Shown here: one piece after another, positions 24,458 through 32,880 of the stretch
Layout of the letters: each line of letters begins with the position of its first letter
Numbering within the stretch: the first letter of the stretch is position 1
Source of the DNA: UBA2185 sp964564625
GTDB lineage: Bacteria > Desulfobacterota > Syntrophia > Syntrophales > UBA2185
Reading direction: 5' to 3'
Assembly (NCBI GenBank): GCA_964564625.1
Contig: CAZMBE010000001.1
Location: forward strand, 1 to 64,000
DNA length: 64,000 nt
The notes under the pieces: model-generated
Told to the model about the DNA's origin: nothing
Databases searched by the model: none
The model's input: only the letters and a program-made list of their open reading frames with translations
Position numbers and translations under genes: made by a program

Positions 24458-27098
24458 AATAGTTATTCTAATAAAAGCTGCCGTCTTCCTGCTCGCATCA
24501 CTTCTGTTGATACTCTGTCAGCAGGCCTTCGCAGAAGATTTGAAAAAAATTGTCCTTCTTCCCTTTGATGTGTACAGCAGGACAGATGCAGAGAATCTTC
24601 AGAATGCTATCTATAAAGGAATAGCCGGGGAGCTTGCCAAAGCGAAAAGTATTCAGCTCATTGAAAGAAGCGTCTTTGCCAAATCTATTGAGGGCAGAGT
24701 GATCGATGAAAAACTTGCCTTTCACGTGGGTAAAGAAACTGGCGCCAATTATGTCATCATCGGCAGTCTTTCTGAATTCGGAAAGCAACTCAGTGTCGAT
24801 GTAAGGGTTATCGATGTAAAGGCGGAAAGAACATTGCCCGGCATCTTCGCCCAGGGTAGGGGCATAGAAAGTATTGGTTCCATATCCGCCCAGATTAGGA
24901 CCAACATTCTAATAAAGATCGCCGCTGATATGAGAATTGCAAAAATTGAATTTAAGGATAACCGGAAAATTGAAAGCAGCGCCATCAGCCAGGTCATAAA
25001 AAGCGCCAGAGGAAATCTCTTTTCCGAAGCCGATCTCTCCTCTGATATAAAAGCGATATACAAAATGGGCTATTTCGACGATGTTGCCGCAGATGTCGTC
25101 AGTACGCCCGAGGGGCAGATCATTACTTTTATAGTTAAGGAAAAACCCCTCATAGCAGAAATAAAATTCAAGGGAAATAAGGCTATCGACAGGGGGGAGA
25201 TCGAAGGTGCGCTTACATTTAAAGTTCGTCAGATTCTGAATCCGGAAAAAATTGTGACCAGCATAGAAAAAATCAAATCCCTTTATGACAATAAGGGATA
25301 CTATAATGCTGAGATTACGCATACCGTTGAGAAAGTTAGGGAAAAAGATATCCGTGTCACCATCGATATTACAGAAAATGAGAGGTTGTATATCAAAACT
25401 ATTTCTTTTGAGGGAAACCGGGCATTTACCGATAAAGAACTAAAAAATATGATGACCACTAAAGAATGGGGCATCTTCCACATCTTCACGGATTCGGGTC
25501 TTCTGAAGAAAGACCAGTTGAAACAGGATACCGGTAAATTAAACGCATTTTACCTTAACCATGGCTTTATCAACGCCCAGGTTGGCGATCCAGAAATAAC
25601 CTACGACAAGAAGGGGATTTATGTAAAGATACCCATAGTGGAAGGGAAACAATTTAAAGTCGGCAAAGTCGATATCACGGGTGACACATTAACGGTGCCC
25701 ACCTCGGAACTTCTGAATAAATTGAAGATCAACAAAAAAATATTTTATGACCGGGAAGCGATCATCAAAGATATGGAGTATCTCACCCAGGTCTGTAATG
25801 ATGATGGGTATGCCTATGCTGACGTTTCCCCCCGCACTCTCCCTCAAGAAAAGACTCAGACGGTAGATGTAATCTACAATATTAAGAAAGGAAACCAGGT
25901 TTATTTCCATCGGATAACCATCACAGGCAATACAAAAACAAGAGATAAGGTAATTCGGAGACAGTTGGCCATTGTTGAAGGAGATTTATACAGCAGCACC
26001 AAACTCAAAAAAAGTTATACGGATCTCACTCGACTCCGGTACTTTGAAGAAATTAATTTTCAAACTGAGAAAGGTCCTGACGAAACACTTACCGATGTCA
26101 ATATTAATATAAAGGAAAAGCCAACAGGCATGTTCAGTATCGGCGCAGGATACAGCGCAGTGGACCACGCCATGCTTATCGCACAGATTTCACAACACAA
26201 TCTGTTCGGCAGAGGACAGATTCTTAGCCTCAAGGCAAACCTTGGAGAAGTATCAAGCATGTACGAACTCTCATTCATAGAACCATGGCTATTTGATATA
26301 CCACTATGGAGTAAATTCGAGGTATGGAATTATGAGAGGGAATATGATAGCTATGATTTAGCCTCGCAGGGCGTTGGAGTGACTTTTGGCTACCCTCTCT
26401 GGGAGCGCATAATCGGCTATATAGGGTACAAACTCGTTACGAATGACGTGACAGATATCAAGCCCACAGCGTCCTATTATGTCAAGGAACAAGAAGGGGA
26501 AACAACAACAAGCATGCTCTCCCTTACGCTCGCGCGGGATGTCACGGATGACCTCATGTTTCCATCAAAGGGCTCCAAAATTACCGCTACCATTGATTAT
26601 GCAGGAGGAATCCTTCAGGGTGACACAAGCTTTACCAGATATGGAGTGAGATCGGCATGGTTTTTTCCCTTGCCCATGGAAACGGTGATAGGATTGTACG
26701 GAAAAGGTGGGTATATACATGCGAACGAGGGTGAAGAGGTACCAATTTACGAACGCTATATCCTGGGGGGCATGAATAGCCTCCGGGGACTTCGAGATGT
26801 AGGTCCAAAAGACCCGGCAACGGGGGATGTTATCGGCGGCTTGACAATGTTGAGTTTTAGTTTCGAGTTTATATTCCCCCTTATAAAAAATGCCGGGATG
26901 AAAGGGGTTTTATTTTATGATACCGGTAATGCATGGGAAAGCGGGTATCATTTTAACGATTTGCGACAAACGGCGGGGGTGGGCATACGCTGGTACTCAC
27001 CTATCGGGCCTTTAAGGCTCGAATATGGCTATGTCCTTGACAGAAAAGAGGATGAATCGGCGGGCCGTTGGGAATTTAGTATCGGTATGTTCATGTAA
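24450..27098 (+). CDS. bamA: outer membrane protein assembly factor BamA with extra N-terminal domain
   Basis: Omp85 protein that inserts beta-barrels into the outer membrane; 882 aa from ATG 24450 (an upstream frame start at 24432 lies inside lolD). Signal peptide to about residue 28 (CQQAFA). Residues about 31-160 form an extra alpha/beta domain (KKIVLLPFDVYS, then TGANYVIIGSLSEFGKQLSV) resembling TolB/CsgG N-terminal domains; ordinary BamA starts directly with POTRA1. Five POTRA domains follow (about 162-555), then a 16-strand barrel with the L6 motif LRGLRD. The last residue is Met (GMFM), not the usual aromatic. The next gene, 209 bases downstream, is the chaperone skp. Confidence 0.95.
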   Translation: MSKIVILIKAAVFLLASLLLILCQQAFAEDLKKIVLLPFDVYSRTDAENLQNAIYKGIAGELAKAKSIQLIERSVFAKSIEGRVIDEKLAFHVGKETGANYVIIGSLSEFGKQLSVDVRVIDVKAERTLPGIFAQGRGIESIGSISAQIRTNILIKIAADMRIAKIEFKDNRKIESSAISQVIKSARGNLFSEADLSSDIKAIYKMGYFDDVAADVVSTPEGQIITFIVKEKPLIAEIKFKGNKAIDRGEIEGALTFKVRQILNPEKIVTSIEKIKSLYDNKGYYNAEITHTVEKVREKDIRVTIDITENERLYIKTISFEGNRAFTDKELKNMMTTKEWGIFHIFTDSGLLKKDQLKQDTGKLNAFYLNHGFINAQVGDPEITYDKKGIYVKIPIVEGKQFKVGKVDITGDTLTVPTSELLNKLKINKKIFYDREAIIKDMEYLTQVCNDDGYAYADVSPRTLPQEKTQTVDVIYNIKKGNQVYFHRITITGNTKTRDKVIRRQLAIVEGDLYSSTKLKKSYTDLTRLRYFEEINFQTEKGPDETLTDVNINIKEKPTGMFSIGAGYSAVDHAMLIAQISQHNLFGRGQILSLKANLGEVSSMYELSFIEPWLFDIPLWSKFEVWNYEREYDSYDLASQGVGVTFGYPLWERIIGYIGYKLVTNDVTDIKPTASYYVKEQEGETTTSMLSLTLARDVTDDLMFPSKGSKITATIDYAGGILQGDTSFTRYGVRSAWFFPLPMETVIGLYGKGGYIHANEGEEVPIYERYILGGMNSLRGLRDVGPKDPATGDVIGGLTMLSFSFEFIFPLIKNAGMKGVLFYDTGNAWESGYHFNDLRQTAGVGIRWYSPIGPLRLEYGYVLDRKEDESAGRWEFSIGMFM

Positions 27099-27106
27099 CC
27101 TACTCC

Positions 27107-27132
27107 ATGAGATATCTGCATAATTATCTCAT
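27107..27132 (+). other. hairpin between bamA and skp
   Basis: ATGAGATA (27107-27114) and TATCTCAT (27125-27132) form an eight-pair stem with a ten-base loop, just after the bamA stop. No T-run follows, so it is more likely an mRNA stability or processing element than a terminator. Confidence 0.35.
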
Positions 27133-27306
27133 CAGAGAGTGTGATGAATGAGTATAAAGGCAAGGGGAGAATCCGTGGATGGCCATGGCATTCTTTATTG
27201 ATCACGGTGAGCGAGAAGTTGTTTCACCATTGCCCGCAATGAGATTTTACACAGCGTGCAAAGATTTTATAATAAAACTTCAATCATCAATAAGGGGGAT
27301 TTGTTT

Positions 27307-27828
27307 ATGAAAAAAATTTCTATGGTACTTTTAATAGTTCTGTTGCTTTTTTTGTATGGTTCGCACGTAATTGCCGCTGAAAAAACGGGTTTTGTCGACA
27401 TCCGCGCAATTATGGTCAAATCAATGGAAGGGAAAAAAGCTTCTGAGGAAATTTCCAAGGTCTATGAAAAAAACAAATCAATGATACAGGCAAAAGAAAC
27501 GGAATTGAAAAGGCTTAAAGATGAGCTCGAAAAACAGCGCACGGTTCTCAAAGAAGACGCCATGAAAGAAAAGGAAGCAGCGTATCAAAAAAAATTCAGA
27601 GACTATCAGCTGGTAGTCAAGGATGCCAATGAAGAGCTCCAGAGAAGAGATCAGGAACTCTCCAAGAAGTTGATACCCGACATAATTAAGATAGTTAAAA
27701 AAATCGGAGAAAGAGAAAAATATACGGCAATAATCGATGTCAGCACACCAGGAGTTGTGTACCATGCACAAGAAAATGAATTGACAAATAAGGTTGTCGA
27801 AGAATTCAACAAAACCCATAAGCCTTAG
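27307..27828 (+). CDS. skp: periplasmic chaperone Skp (OmpH family)
   Basis: Trimeric 'jellyfish' chaperone that holds unfolded outer-membrane proteins on the way to BamA. 173 aa from ATG 27307, with AAGGGGG upstream; the frame extends 17 residues further without a signal peptide. Signal sequence to about residue 22 (YGSHVIA^AEK), TGFVDIRAIM as the body strand, then long charged helices (KSMIQAKETELKRLKDELEK and on) forming the coiled-coil tentacles, and a closing strand YTAIIDVSTPGVVYH. The position after bamA and before lpxD is the conserved bamA-skp-lpxD order. Confidence 0.93.
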   Translation: MKKISMVLLIVLLLFLYGSHVIAAEKTGFVDIRAIMVKSMEGKKASEEISKVYEKNKSMIQAKETELKRLKDELEKQRTVLKEDAMKEKEAAYQKKFRDYQLVVKDANEELQRRDQELSKKLIPDIIKIVKKIGEREKYTAIIDVSTPGVVYHAQENELTNKVVEEFNKTHKP

Positions 27829-27852
27829 ATTTATTACAACAGGTATAGTCTA

Positions 27853-28896
27853 TTGAAACAAACGCTTAGTGAAATCGCATTGTTTCTGTGTGGTGAAATA
27901 GTCGGAGACCCACAGGTAATCATTGAAAATGTCCGGGGCATTGATGACGCTGGAAAGGGTGATCTCACTTTCATTGCAAACCCCAAATACCTGAAAAACC
28001 TCGAGACAACCAATGCTTCCGCCATTATCGTTCCTCCCGGTACTGCAAGATACGATAAAAACATGATTATTGTTGACGACCCTTATGTCGCCTTCGGCAA
28101 AGTTCTGGGTTTATTTTATCCCGAAGACCATGATCCACCCGGAATAAGCGGTACTACATATATTGAAGATGGTGCCCTTGTTTCAAAGGATGCGAAGATT
28201 TACCCGGGTGTGTATATCGGCCGTGGAGCAAATATCGAACGGGGGGTTATACTCTATCCCGGCGTCACGATTGGCCGTCATGTTTTTATCGGTGAGGATA
28301 GTATTCTCTATCCGAATGTTACGGTATACAGAAAATGCATTATCGGAAAGAGGGTCATTCTTCATGCGGGGGTAATCGTAGGAGGTGACGGGTTTGGTTT
28401 TGCCAGACCCGGTATAGACAATATAAAGATCCCCCAGGTTGGCATCGTGCAAATAGACGATGATGTCGAGGTGGGTGCCAACACCACCATCGACCGGGGC
28501 AACCCTGGAAAGACCTGGATACAGAGGGGGGTAAAAATCGACAATCTGGTCCAGGTTGCCCATAACGTAGTAATTGGAGAACACTCAGTCATAGTGTCAC
28601 AGGTAGGCATTTCGGGAAGTACCAGGCTCGGAAAGAGCGTCATTATAGGAGGCCAGGCAGGACTGGTAGGACACATTACCGTAGGAGACCATGTCATGAT
28701 AGGCGCCCAGTCCGGTGTTCATGATGATGTTCCGCCGAATCAGGTGGTTTCTGGTTCACCCCATTTACCGCACCGGCAGTGGCTGCGCGTTGAGGCCTGT
28801 GTTGCCCAACTCCCGGAAATGCGAAAAGCGGTTGCCTCGCTTTTGAAACGAGTGACAGAACTGGAACTGGAAATAAAAACAAAAGGAATTACATAA
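27853..28896 (+). CDS. lpxD: UDP-3-O-(3-hydroxyacyl)glucosamine N-acyltransferase LpxD
   Basis: Third enzyme of lipid A synthesis; adds a 3-hydroxyacyl chain to the glucosamine 2-amine. 347 aa. The N-terminal uridine-binding domain (residues about 1-100) is followed by a left-handed beta-helix of hexapeptide repeats (ILYPGVTIGRHVFIGEDSIL and on), and a C-terminal helix. The catalytic His lies in VAHNVVIGEH. The start is TTG 27853, supported by the family-typical N-terminus KQTLSEIALFLCGEIVGDP; AGGT is the only weak ribosome-binding site. It overlaps lpxA by one base. fabZ, normally between lpxD and lpxA, is absent. Confidence 0.95.
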   Translation: MKQTLSEIALFLCGEIVGDPQVIIENVRGIDDAGKGDLTFIANPKYLKNLETTNASAIIVPPGTARYDKNMIIVDDPYVAFGKVLGLFYPEDHDPPGISGTTYIEDGALVSKDAKIYPGVYIGRGANIERGVILYPGVTIGRHVFIGEDSILYPNVTVYRKCIIGKRVILHAGVIVGGDGFGFARPGIDNIKIPQVGIVQIDDDVEVGANTTIDRGNPGKTWIQRGVKIDNLVQVAHNVVIGEHSVIVSQVGISGSTRLGKSVIIGGQAGLVGHITVGDHVMIGAQSGVHDDVPPNQVVSGSPHLPHRQWLRVEACVAQLPEMRKAVASLLKRVTELELEIKTKGIT

Positions 28897-29669
28897 TGAA
28901 AATTCATCCCACCGCTGTTGTATCTCCCGAGGCGAATGTCTCGGAAGGTGCCGAGATCGGCCCTTACACTATCATTGGCCCGGATGTGAATATCGGGAAA
29001 AATACGATCGTCGGCCCCCATGTAGTAATTGACGCCCATACCGATATCGGGGAGGGTTGCCGCATATTTCAATTCGCTTCCATTGGAGCAGTTCCTCAGG
29101 ACCTGAAATTCCGGGGAGAAGCAACTCGCGTTATTATCGGGAATTACAACACTATACGGGAGTTCGCCACGATCCACCGCGCAACTTCTGCAGACATCGG
29201 AGTTACCGCCATCGGAGATCGCAATCTTCTGATGGCTTACACCCACGTGGCTCACAACTGTAAACTTGGGAACAATATCGTCATGTCCAATGCCGTTAAT
29301 CTGGCCGGGCATATCCACGTCGAAGACTACGTTATCATTGGAGGGATGACGGGCATCCACCAGTTTACCAGGATCGGGGCACATGCGTTTATCGGCGGAG
29401 CTTCCGCTGTTTCCAAAGATGTCCCGCCTTTCGTCCTGGTTTCCGGCAATTATGCAAAACCGTACGGTTTGAATATGGTCGGCCTGAAGCGCAGAGGCTT
29501 CAAGGAAGATACCCTCCAGTCTCTTAAGAAAGTATATCAGATTGTATTCAGATCTTCGTTGCTATTAAACGTCGCCATTGAAAAAGTCAAAAACGAGGTT
29601 GAAAATTTGCCTGAAATCAAACAGTTTATTAATTTTATAGAAAAGTCTGAGAGAGGCATCTGCAGGTGA
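28896..29669 (+). CDS. lpxA: UDP-N-acetylglucosamine O/N-acyltransferase LpxA
   Basis: First committed enzyme of lipid A synthesis; 257 aa, left-handed beta-helix with a C-terminal helical domain. Catalytic His120 is in THVAHNCKLG (His125 of E. coli). GGMTGIHQFTRIGAHAF is the family hallmark. The position matching the E. coli acyl-length ruler Gly173 is Ala171 (GGASAVSKDVPP), which suggests a chain shorter than C14. Because gnnA and gnnB follow directly, the acceptor is probably UDP-GlcNAc3N, giving an amide rather than an ester. Overlaps lpxD (TAATG) and gnnA (TGATG). Confidence 0.95.
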   Translation: MKIHPTAVVSPEANVSEGAEIGPYTIIGPDVNIGKNTIVGPHVVIDAHTDIGEGCRIFQFASIGAVPQDLKFRGEATRVIIGNYNTIREFATIHRATSADIGVTAIGDRNLLMAYTHVAHNCKLGNNIVMSNAVNLAGHIHVEDYVIIGGMTGIHQFTRIGAHAFIGGASAVSKDVPPFVLVSGNYAKPYGLNMVGLKRRGFKEDTLQSLKKVYQIVFRSSLLLNVAIEKVKNEVENLPEIKQFINFIEKSERGICR

Positions 29670-30616
29670 TGGACACCGTGAAAGTCGGCGTGGTGGGTAT
29701 CGGCCATTTAGGTAATTACCACCTGCAAAAATACCATAAAATACCGAACTGTAAAATTGTAGGCGTAGCTGACATCAGCGTGGATCGGGCGCAAAAAGCA
29801 GCAGAAACATATGGCTGTTCGGCCGTGTCCGATCACCGGAAACTTATCGGCTCGGTCGATGCCGTAAGCATTGCCGTTCCTACCATATCCCACCACAGTG
29901 TCGCGAAAGATTTCTTAGAGGCAGGAATCGATGTATTGTTGGAAAAGCCCATCGCAACTTCCATTAAAGAGGCTGACGATCTCGTGGCGATTGCAGAAGA
30001 AAAGGGAATAATTTTTCAAATAGGATTTCTTGAACGCTTTAATCCGGCAATCGTTGCGCTCACTACAGTAATGGGGAAACCCCTTTTCATTGAAACCCAT
30101 CGCCTCCATCCTTTTTTCGAACGCGGCACAGATGTGGATGTGATTCTTGATCTCATGATCCATGATCTCGACATTATTCTCCACTTTGTCAAATCCCCCA
30201 TACAAAGTGTCGAAGCCGTCGGTGTATCGGTACTCTCTGATAAGGTGGATATTGCGAACGCCAGAATCACCTTCTCTTCCGGTTGTGTCGCCAATATAAC
30301 CGCAAGCAGAGTAACGGGTAAAACCATGCAGAAGATACGCTTCTTCGGGTTGGAGGGATATCATGCAGTGGATTATGAAAAACGCGAACTGATCTCACTG
30401 AGCAAGAGAGCAGGAGCAGACGGGAAGATTGAAATATATGGGAATCCCGTGGAAATCAAATTGCGTGATCCCCTGGAAGAAGAGATCCGTGCATTTCTCG
30501 ATTCCGTGATCAGCAGAAAGTCTCCTCCTGTTTCAGGCAAAGACGGGCGGAATGCATTAGAACTGGCCCTTCTTATTGCTGAAAAGGCCAGGAAAGCACA
30601 GGAGACGCTTCCATGA
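29669..30616 (+). CDS. gnnA: Gfo/Idh/MocA oxidoreductase, probable UDP-GlcNAc 3-dehydrogenase GnnA
   Basis: NAD-dependent dehydrogenase, 315 aa. The Rossmann motif GVVGIGHLGN is at residues 7-16, and the EKP motif at 92-94 (LEKPIATS) carries the conserved lysine of the Gfo/Idh/MocA fold. Its position, wedged between lpxA and the aminotransferase gene gnnB inside a lipid A operon, matches Acidithiobacillus, where GnnA oxidises the 3-hydroxyl of UDP-GlcNAc. The start is ATG 29669, one base overlapping the lpxA stop; a GTG three bases earlier is also possible. The function rests on this context plus family membership. Confidence 0.85.
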   Translation: MDTVKVGVVGIGHLGNYHLQKYHKIPNCKIVGVADISVDRAQKAAETYGCSAVSDHRKLIGSVDAVSIAVPTISHHSVAKDFLEAGIDVLLEKPIATSIKEADDLVAIAEEKGIIFQIGFLERFNPAIVALTTVMGKPLFIETHRLHPFFERGTDVDVILDLMIHDLDIILHFVKSPIQSVEAVGVSVLSDKVDIANARITFSSGCVANITASRVTGKTMQKIRFFGLEGYHAVDYEKRELISLSKRAGADGKIEIYGNPVEIKLRDPLEEEIRAFLDSVISRKSPPVSGKDGRNALELALLIAEKARKAQETLP

Positions 30617-31707
30617 TACCCATGGTCGACTTGCAGAGACAATATAAAACCCTCAAGACCGAAATTGATCGCGCGATTCAGGGTGTCCTGGACAGCGCCC
30701 AGTTTATCCTGGGATCGAATGTGGCGGAATTGGAAAAAGAAATTTCCCTCTACCATAACGTCTCTCATGCCATTGGTGTAGCAAGCGGAACCGACGCACT
30801 GCTCCTTTCCCTTCGCGCCTGCGGGATCAAAGCCGGAGACGAGGTTATTACGACACCCTTTACCTTCTTTGCCACGGCGGAAGTAATCTCACTTCTTTGT
30901 GCAACACCCGTCTTCGTCGATATTGTGCCGGAAACTTTCAACATCGATCCTCGCAAAATAGAAGAGAAGGTGACGAAAAAGACAAAAGCGATCATTCCCG
31001 TTCACCTCTTCGGTCATCCCACGGATATGGATCCCGTTGTCGATATAGCCCGGAAATATAATCTTAAAATAATAGAGGATTGTGCCCAGGCATTCGGCGC
31101 GACATACATTGGTAAAAAAGTCGGCACCATTGGGGATTGCGGGTGTTTCAGTTTCTTCCCGAGCAAAAACCTGGCGGGCTATGGTGACGGGGGCATGATC
31201 ATAACCAAAGATGGAGATACGGCAAAATATATCAGGATGCTCCGGGATCACGGCAGTGCAATCAAATATCACCACACCATGTTCGGCTATAACAGCCGCC
31301 TTGATGAAATACAGGCAGCTATTATACGTGTCAAATTGAAAAAGATTGACGAATTTAATCGGCGACGCCGGATAAACGCAGACCTGTACAGGGGCTTCAT
31401 AACGAGGGATGACGTCACTCTCCCCACGGAAATGCCCGGCTGTACACACGTGTATCACCAGTTCACTCTCCGTACCAAAACCAGAGACAGGATCATGGAT
31501 GCCCTGAAACGTAACAATCTCTCTTCCGCAATTTATTACCCGATTCCCCTCCACAAACAGGAGGTATTTACACGCCAAAATATCAATGGGGCGAATCTGC
31601 CACAGAGCGAACAGTGCGCCATGGAGGTATTATCCCTTCCCATGTTCCCCGAACTGGAAAGAGAAGAACTTCATTACATCAGTCATGTGATCAATGATGC
31701 CCCCTGA
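30613..31707 (+). CDS. gnnB: DegT/DnrJ-type aminotransferase, probable GnnB
   Basis: PLP aminotransferase expected to turn the 3-keto product of GnnA into UDP-GlcNAc3N with glutamate as donor. 364 aa; fold type I. Lys185 in FFPSKNLAGYGDGG is the PLP lysine, Asp156 and Gln159 in EDCAQAFGA contact the cofactor, and GVASGTDALLLSL is the phosphate-binding loop. The ATG overlaps the gnnA stop (ATGA), and lpxB starts within its last 14 bases. Sugar aminotransferases of this family have many substrates; lipid A context makes GnnB the best reading. Confidence 0.87.
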   Translation: MIPMVDLQRQYKTLKTEIDRAIQGVLDSAQFILGSNVAELEKEISLYHNVSHAIGVASGTDALLLSLRACGIKAGDEVITTPFTFFATAEVISLLCATPVFVDIVPETFNIDPRKIEEKVTKKTKAIIPVHLFGHPTDMDPVVDIARKYNLKIIEDCAQAFGATYIGKKVGTIGDCGCFSFFPSKNLAGYGDGGMIITKDGDTAKYIRMLRDHGSAIKYHHTMFGYNSRLDEIQAAIIRVKLKKIDEFNRRRRINADLYRGFITRDDVTLPTEMPGCTHVYHQFTLRTKTRDRIMDALKRNNLSSAIYYPIPLHKQEVFTRQNINGANLPQSEQCAMEVLSLPMFPELEREELHYISHVINDAP

Positions 31708-32878
31708 AACAGAGCATTACCAAGACATCAATGATGAAGATTCCGGAAACAGCAAGAAGATCATGATCGTTGCGGGAGAAGCGTCGGGTGACCTTCATGG
31801 TGGAAATCTGGTACGGGCCCTGCACCGGATTGACCCGGCAATTTGCTTCTATGGTGTAGGAGGCAGACATTTAAAGGATGCCGGCGTCAAACTCATCGCT
31901 GATTCAGCTGATATGGCTGTGGTGGGTCTCACTGAAGTCGTCTTTAAGCTGGGGATGATCTGGAAAGTTATGTCTACACTAAAGGCGTCATTAAGAGAAG
32001 ACAGACCAGACCTTCTCATTCTCATCGATTACCCGGACTTTAACCTTCCCCTTGCAGAGGCGGCAAAAAAGCATGGCGTAAAAGTCTTTTACTATATCAG
32101 TCCCCAGGTCTGGGCCTGGCGGAAGGGGAGGATTAACAAAATCAAGAAAATAGTCAACAAAATAGCCGTGATTCTCCCCTTTGAAGCACATCTTTACAAA
32201 GAAGCCGGTATGGATGCGGTCTTTGTCGGTCACCCCCTGTTAGATGTTGTAAAGACAAAATATACCCGGAAAGAAGCGCTTGCACGATTTGGCCTCAGTG
32301 AGGGAGCGACAACGGTGGGGGTGCTGCCCGGGAGCAGGCAGTCAGAGGTACAGAGACTCCTTCCCGCACTGCTTCTGGCAGCGGGAAAAATCAAAGAAAA
32401 AATAACAACTGTGCAGTTTGTGCTGCCCCTGGCGGATACGCTGGACAGTGATTTTGTTGCACACATCATTGCACAACAACCCGTAACGGTGAAGATAATA
32501 CCCGGCGATACCTACGACGTCCTCAACTGTGCAGACATCGCCATTGTAGCATCAGGAACTGCCACCCTGGAAACCGCATTAATGGAAACACCAATGGTCA
32601 TTGTCTACAAGGTATCTAAGACTTCCTATTCTGTCGGAAAGATGATAATCAATGTCAACAATATCGGCCTTGTGAACATCATTGCCGGAAAGACCATAGT
32701 CCCCGAATTAATTCAGGATGAGGCAAACCCGGAGAGAATCGCCAGTGAGGTTATCGACATTCTCACGGATAGTGAACGCATGGAGGGCATCAAAACAGAA
32801 CTGTCAAAGATCAGGGGCATGCTGGGAAGTCCCGGCGCCGCGGAACGAGCAGCCCGAATTGCGTACGAACTGTTATAA
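31694..32878 (+). CDS. lpxB: lipid-A-disaccharide synthase LpxB
   Basis: GT19 glycosyltransferase at the inner face of the cytoplasmic membrane that joins UDP-diacylglucosamine to lipid X. 394 aa. Motifs: MIVAGEASGDLHGGNLVRAL at about residues 23-42, SPQVWAWRKGRINKIKK, FVGHPLLD, GVLPGSRQSEVQRLLP and VASGTATLETALMETPMVIVYK. ATG 31694 (or 31697) lies inside the end of gnnB. The N-terminal ~20 residues (PPETEHYQDINDEDSGNSKK) are a non-conserved extension. Followed after two bases by msbA. Confidence 0.95.
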   Translation: MMPPETEHYQDINDEDSGNSKKIMIVAGEASGDLHGGNLVRALHRIDPAICFYGVGGRHLKDAGVKLIADSADMAVVGLTEVVFKLGMIWKVMSTLKASLREDRPDLLILIDYPDFNLPLAEAAKKHGVKVFYYISPQVWAWRKGRINKIKKIVNKIAVILPFEAHLYKEAGMDAVFVGHPLLDVVKTKYTRKEALARFGLSEGATTVGVLPGSRQSEVQRLLPALLLAAGKIKEKITTVQFVLPLADTLDSDFVAHIIAQQPVTVKIIPGDTYDVLNCADIAIVASGTATLETALMETPMVIVYKVSKTSYSVGKMIINVNNIGLVNIIAGKTIVPELIQDEANPERIASEVIDILTDSERMEGIKTELSKIRGMLGSPGAAERAARIAYELL

Positions 32879-32880
32879 TA

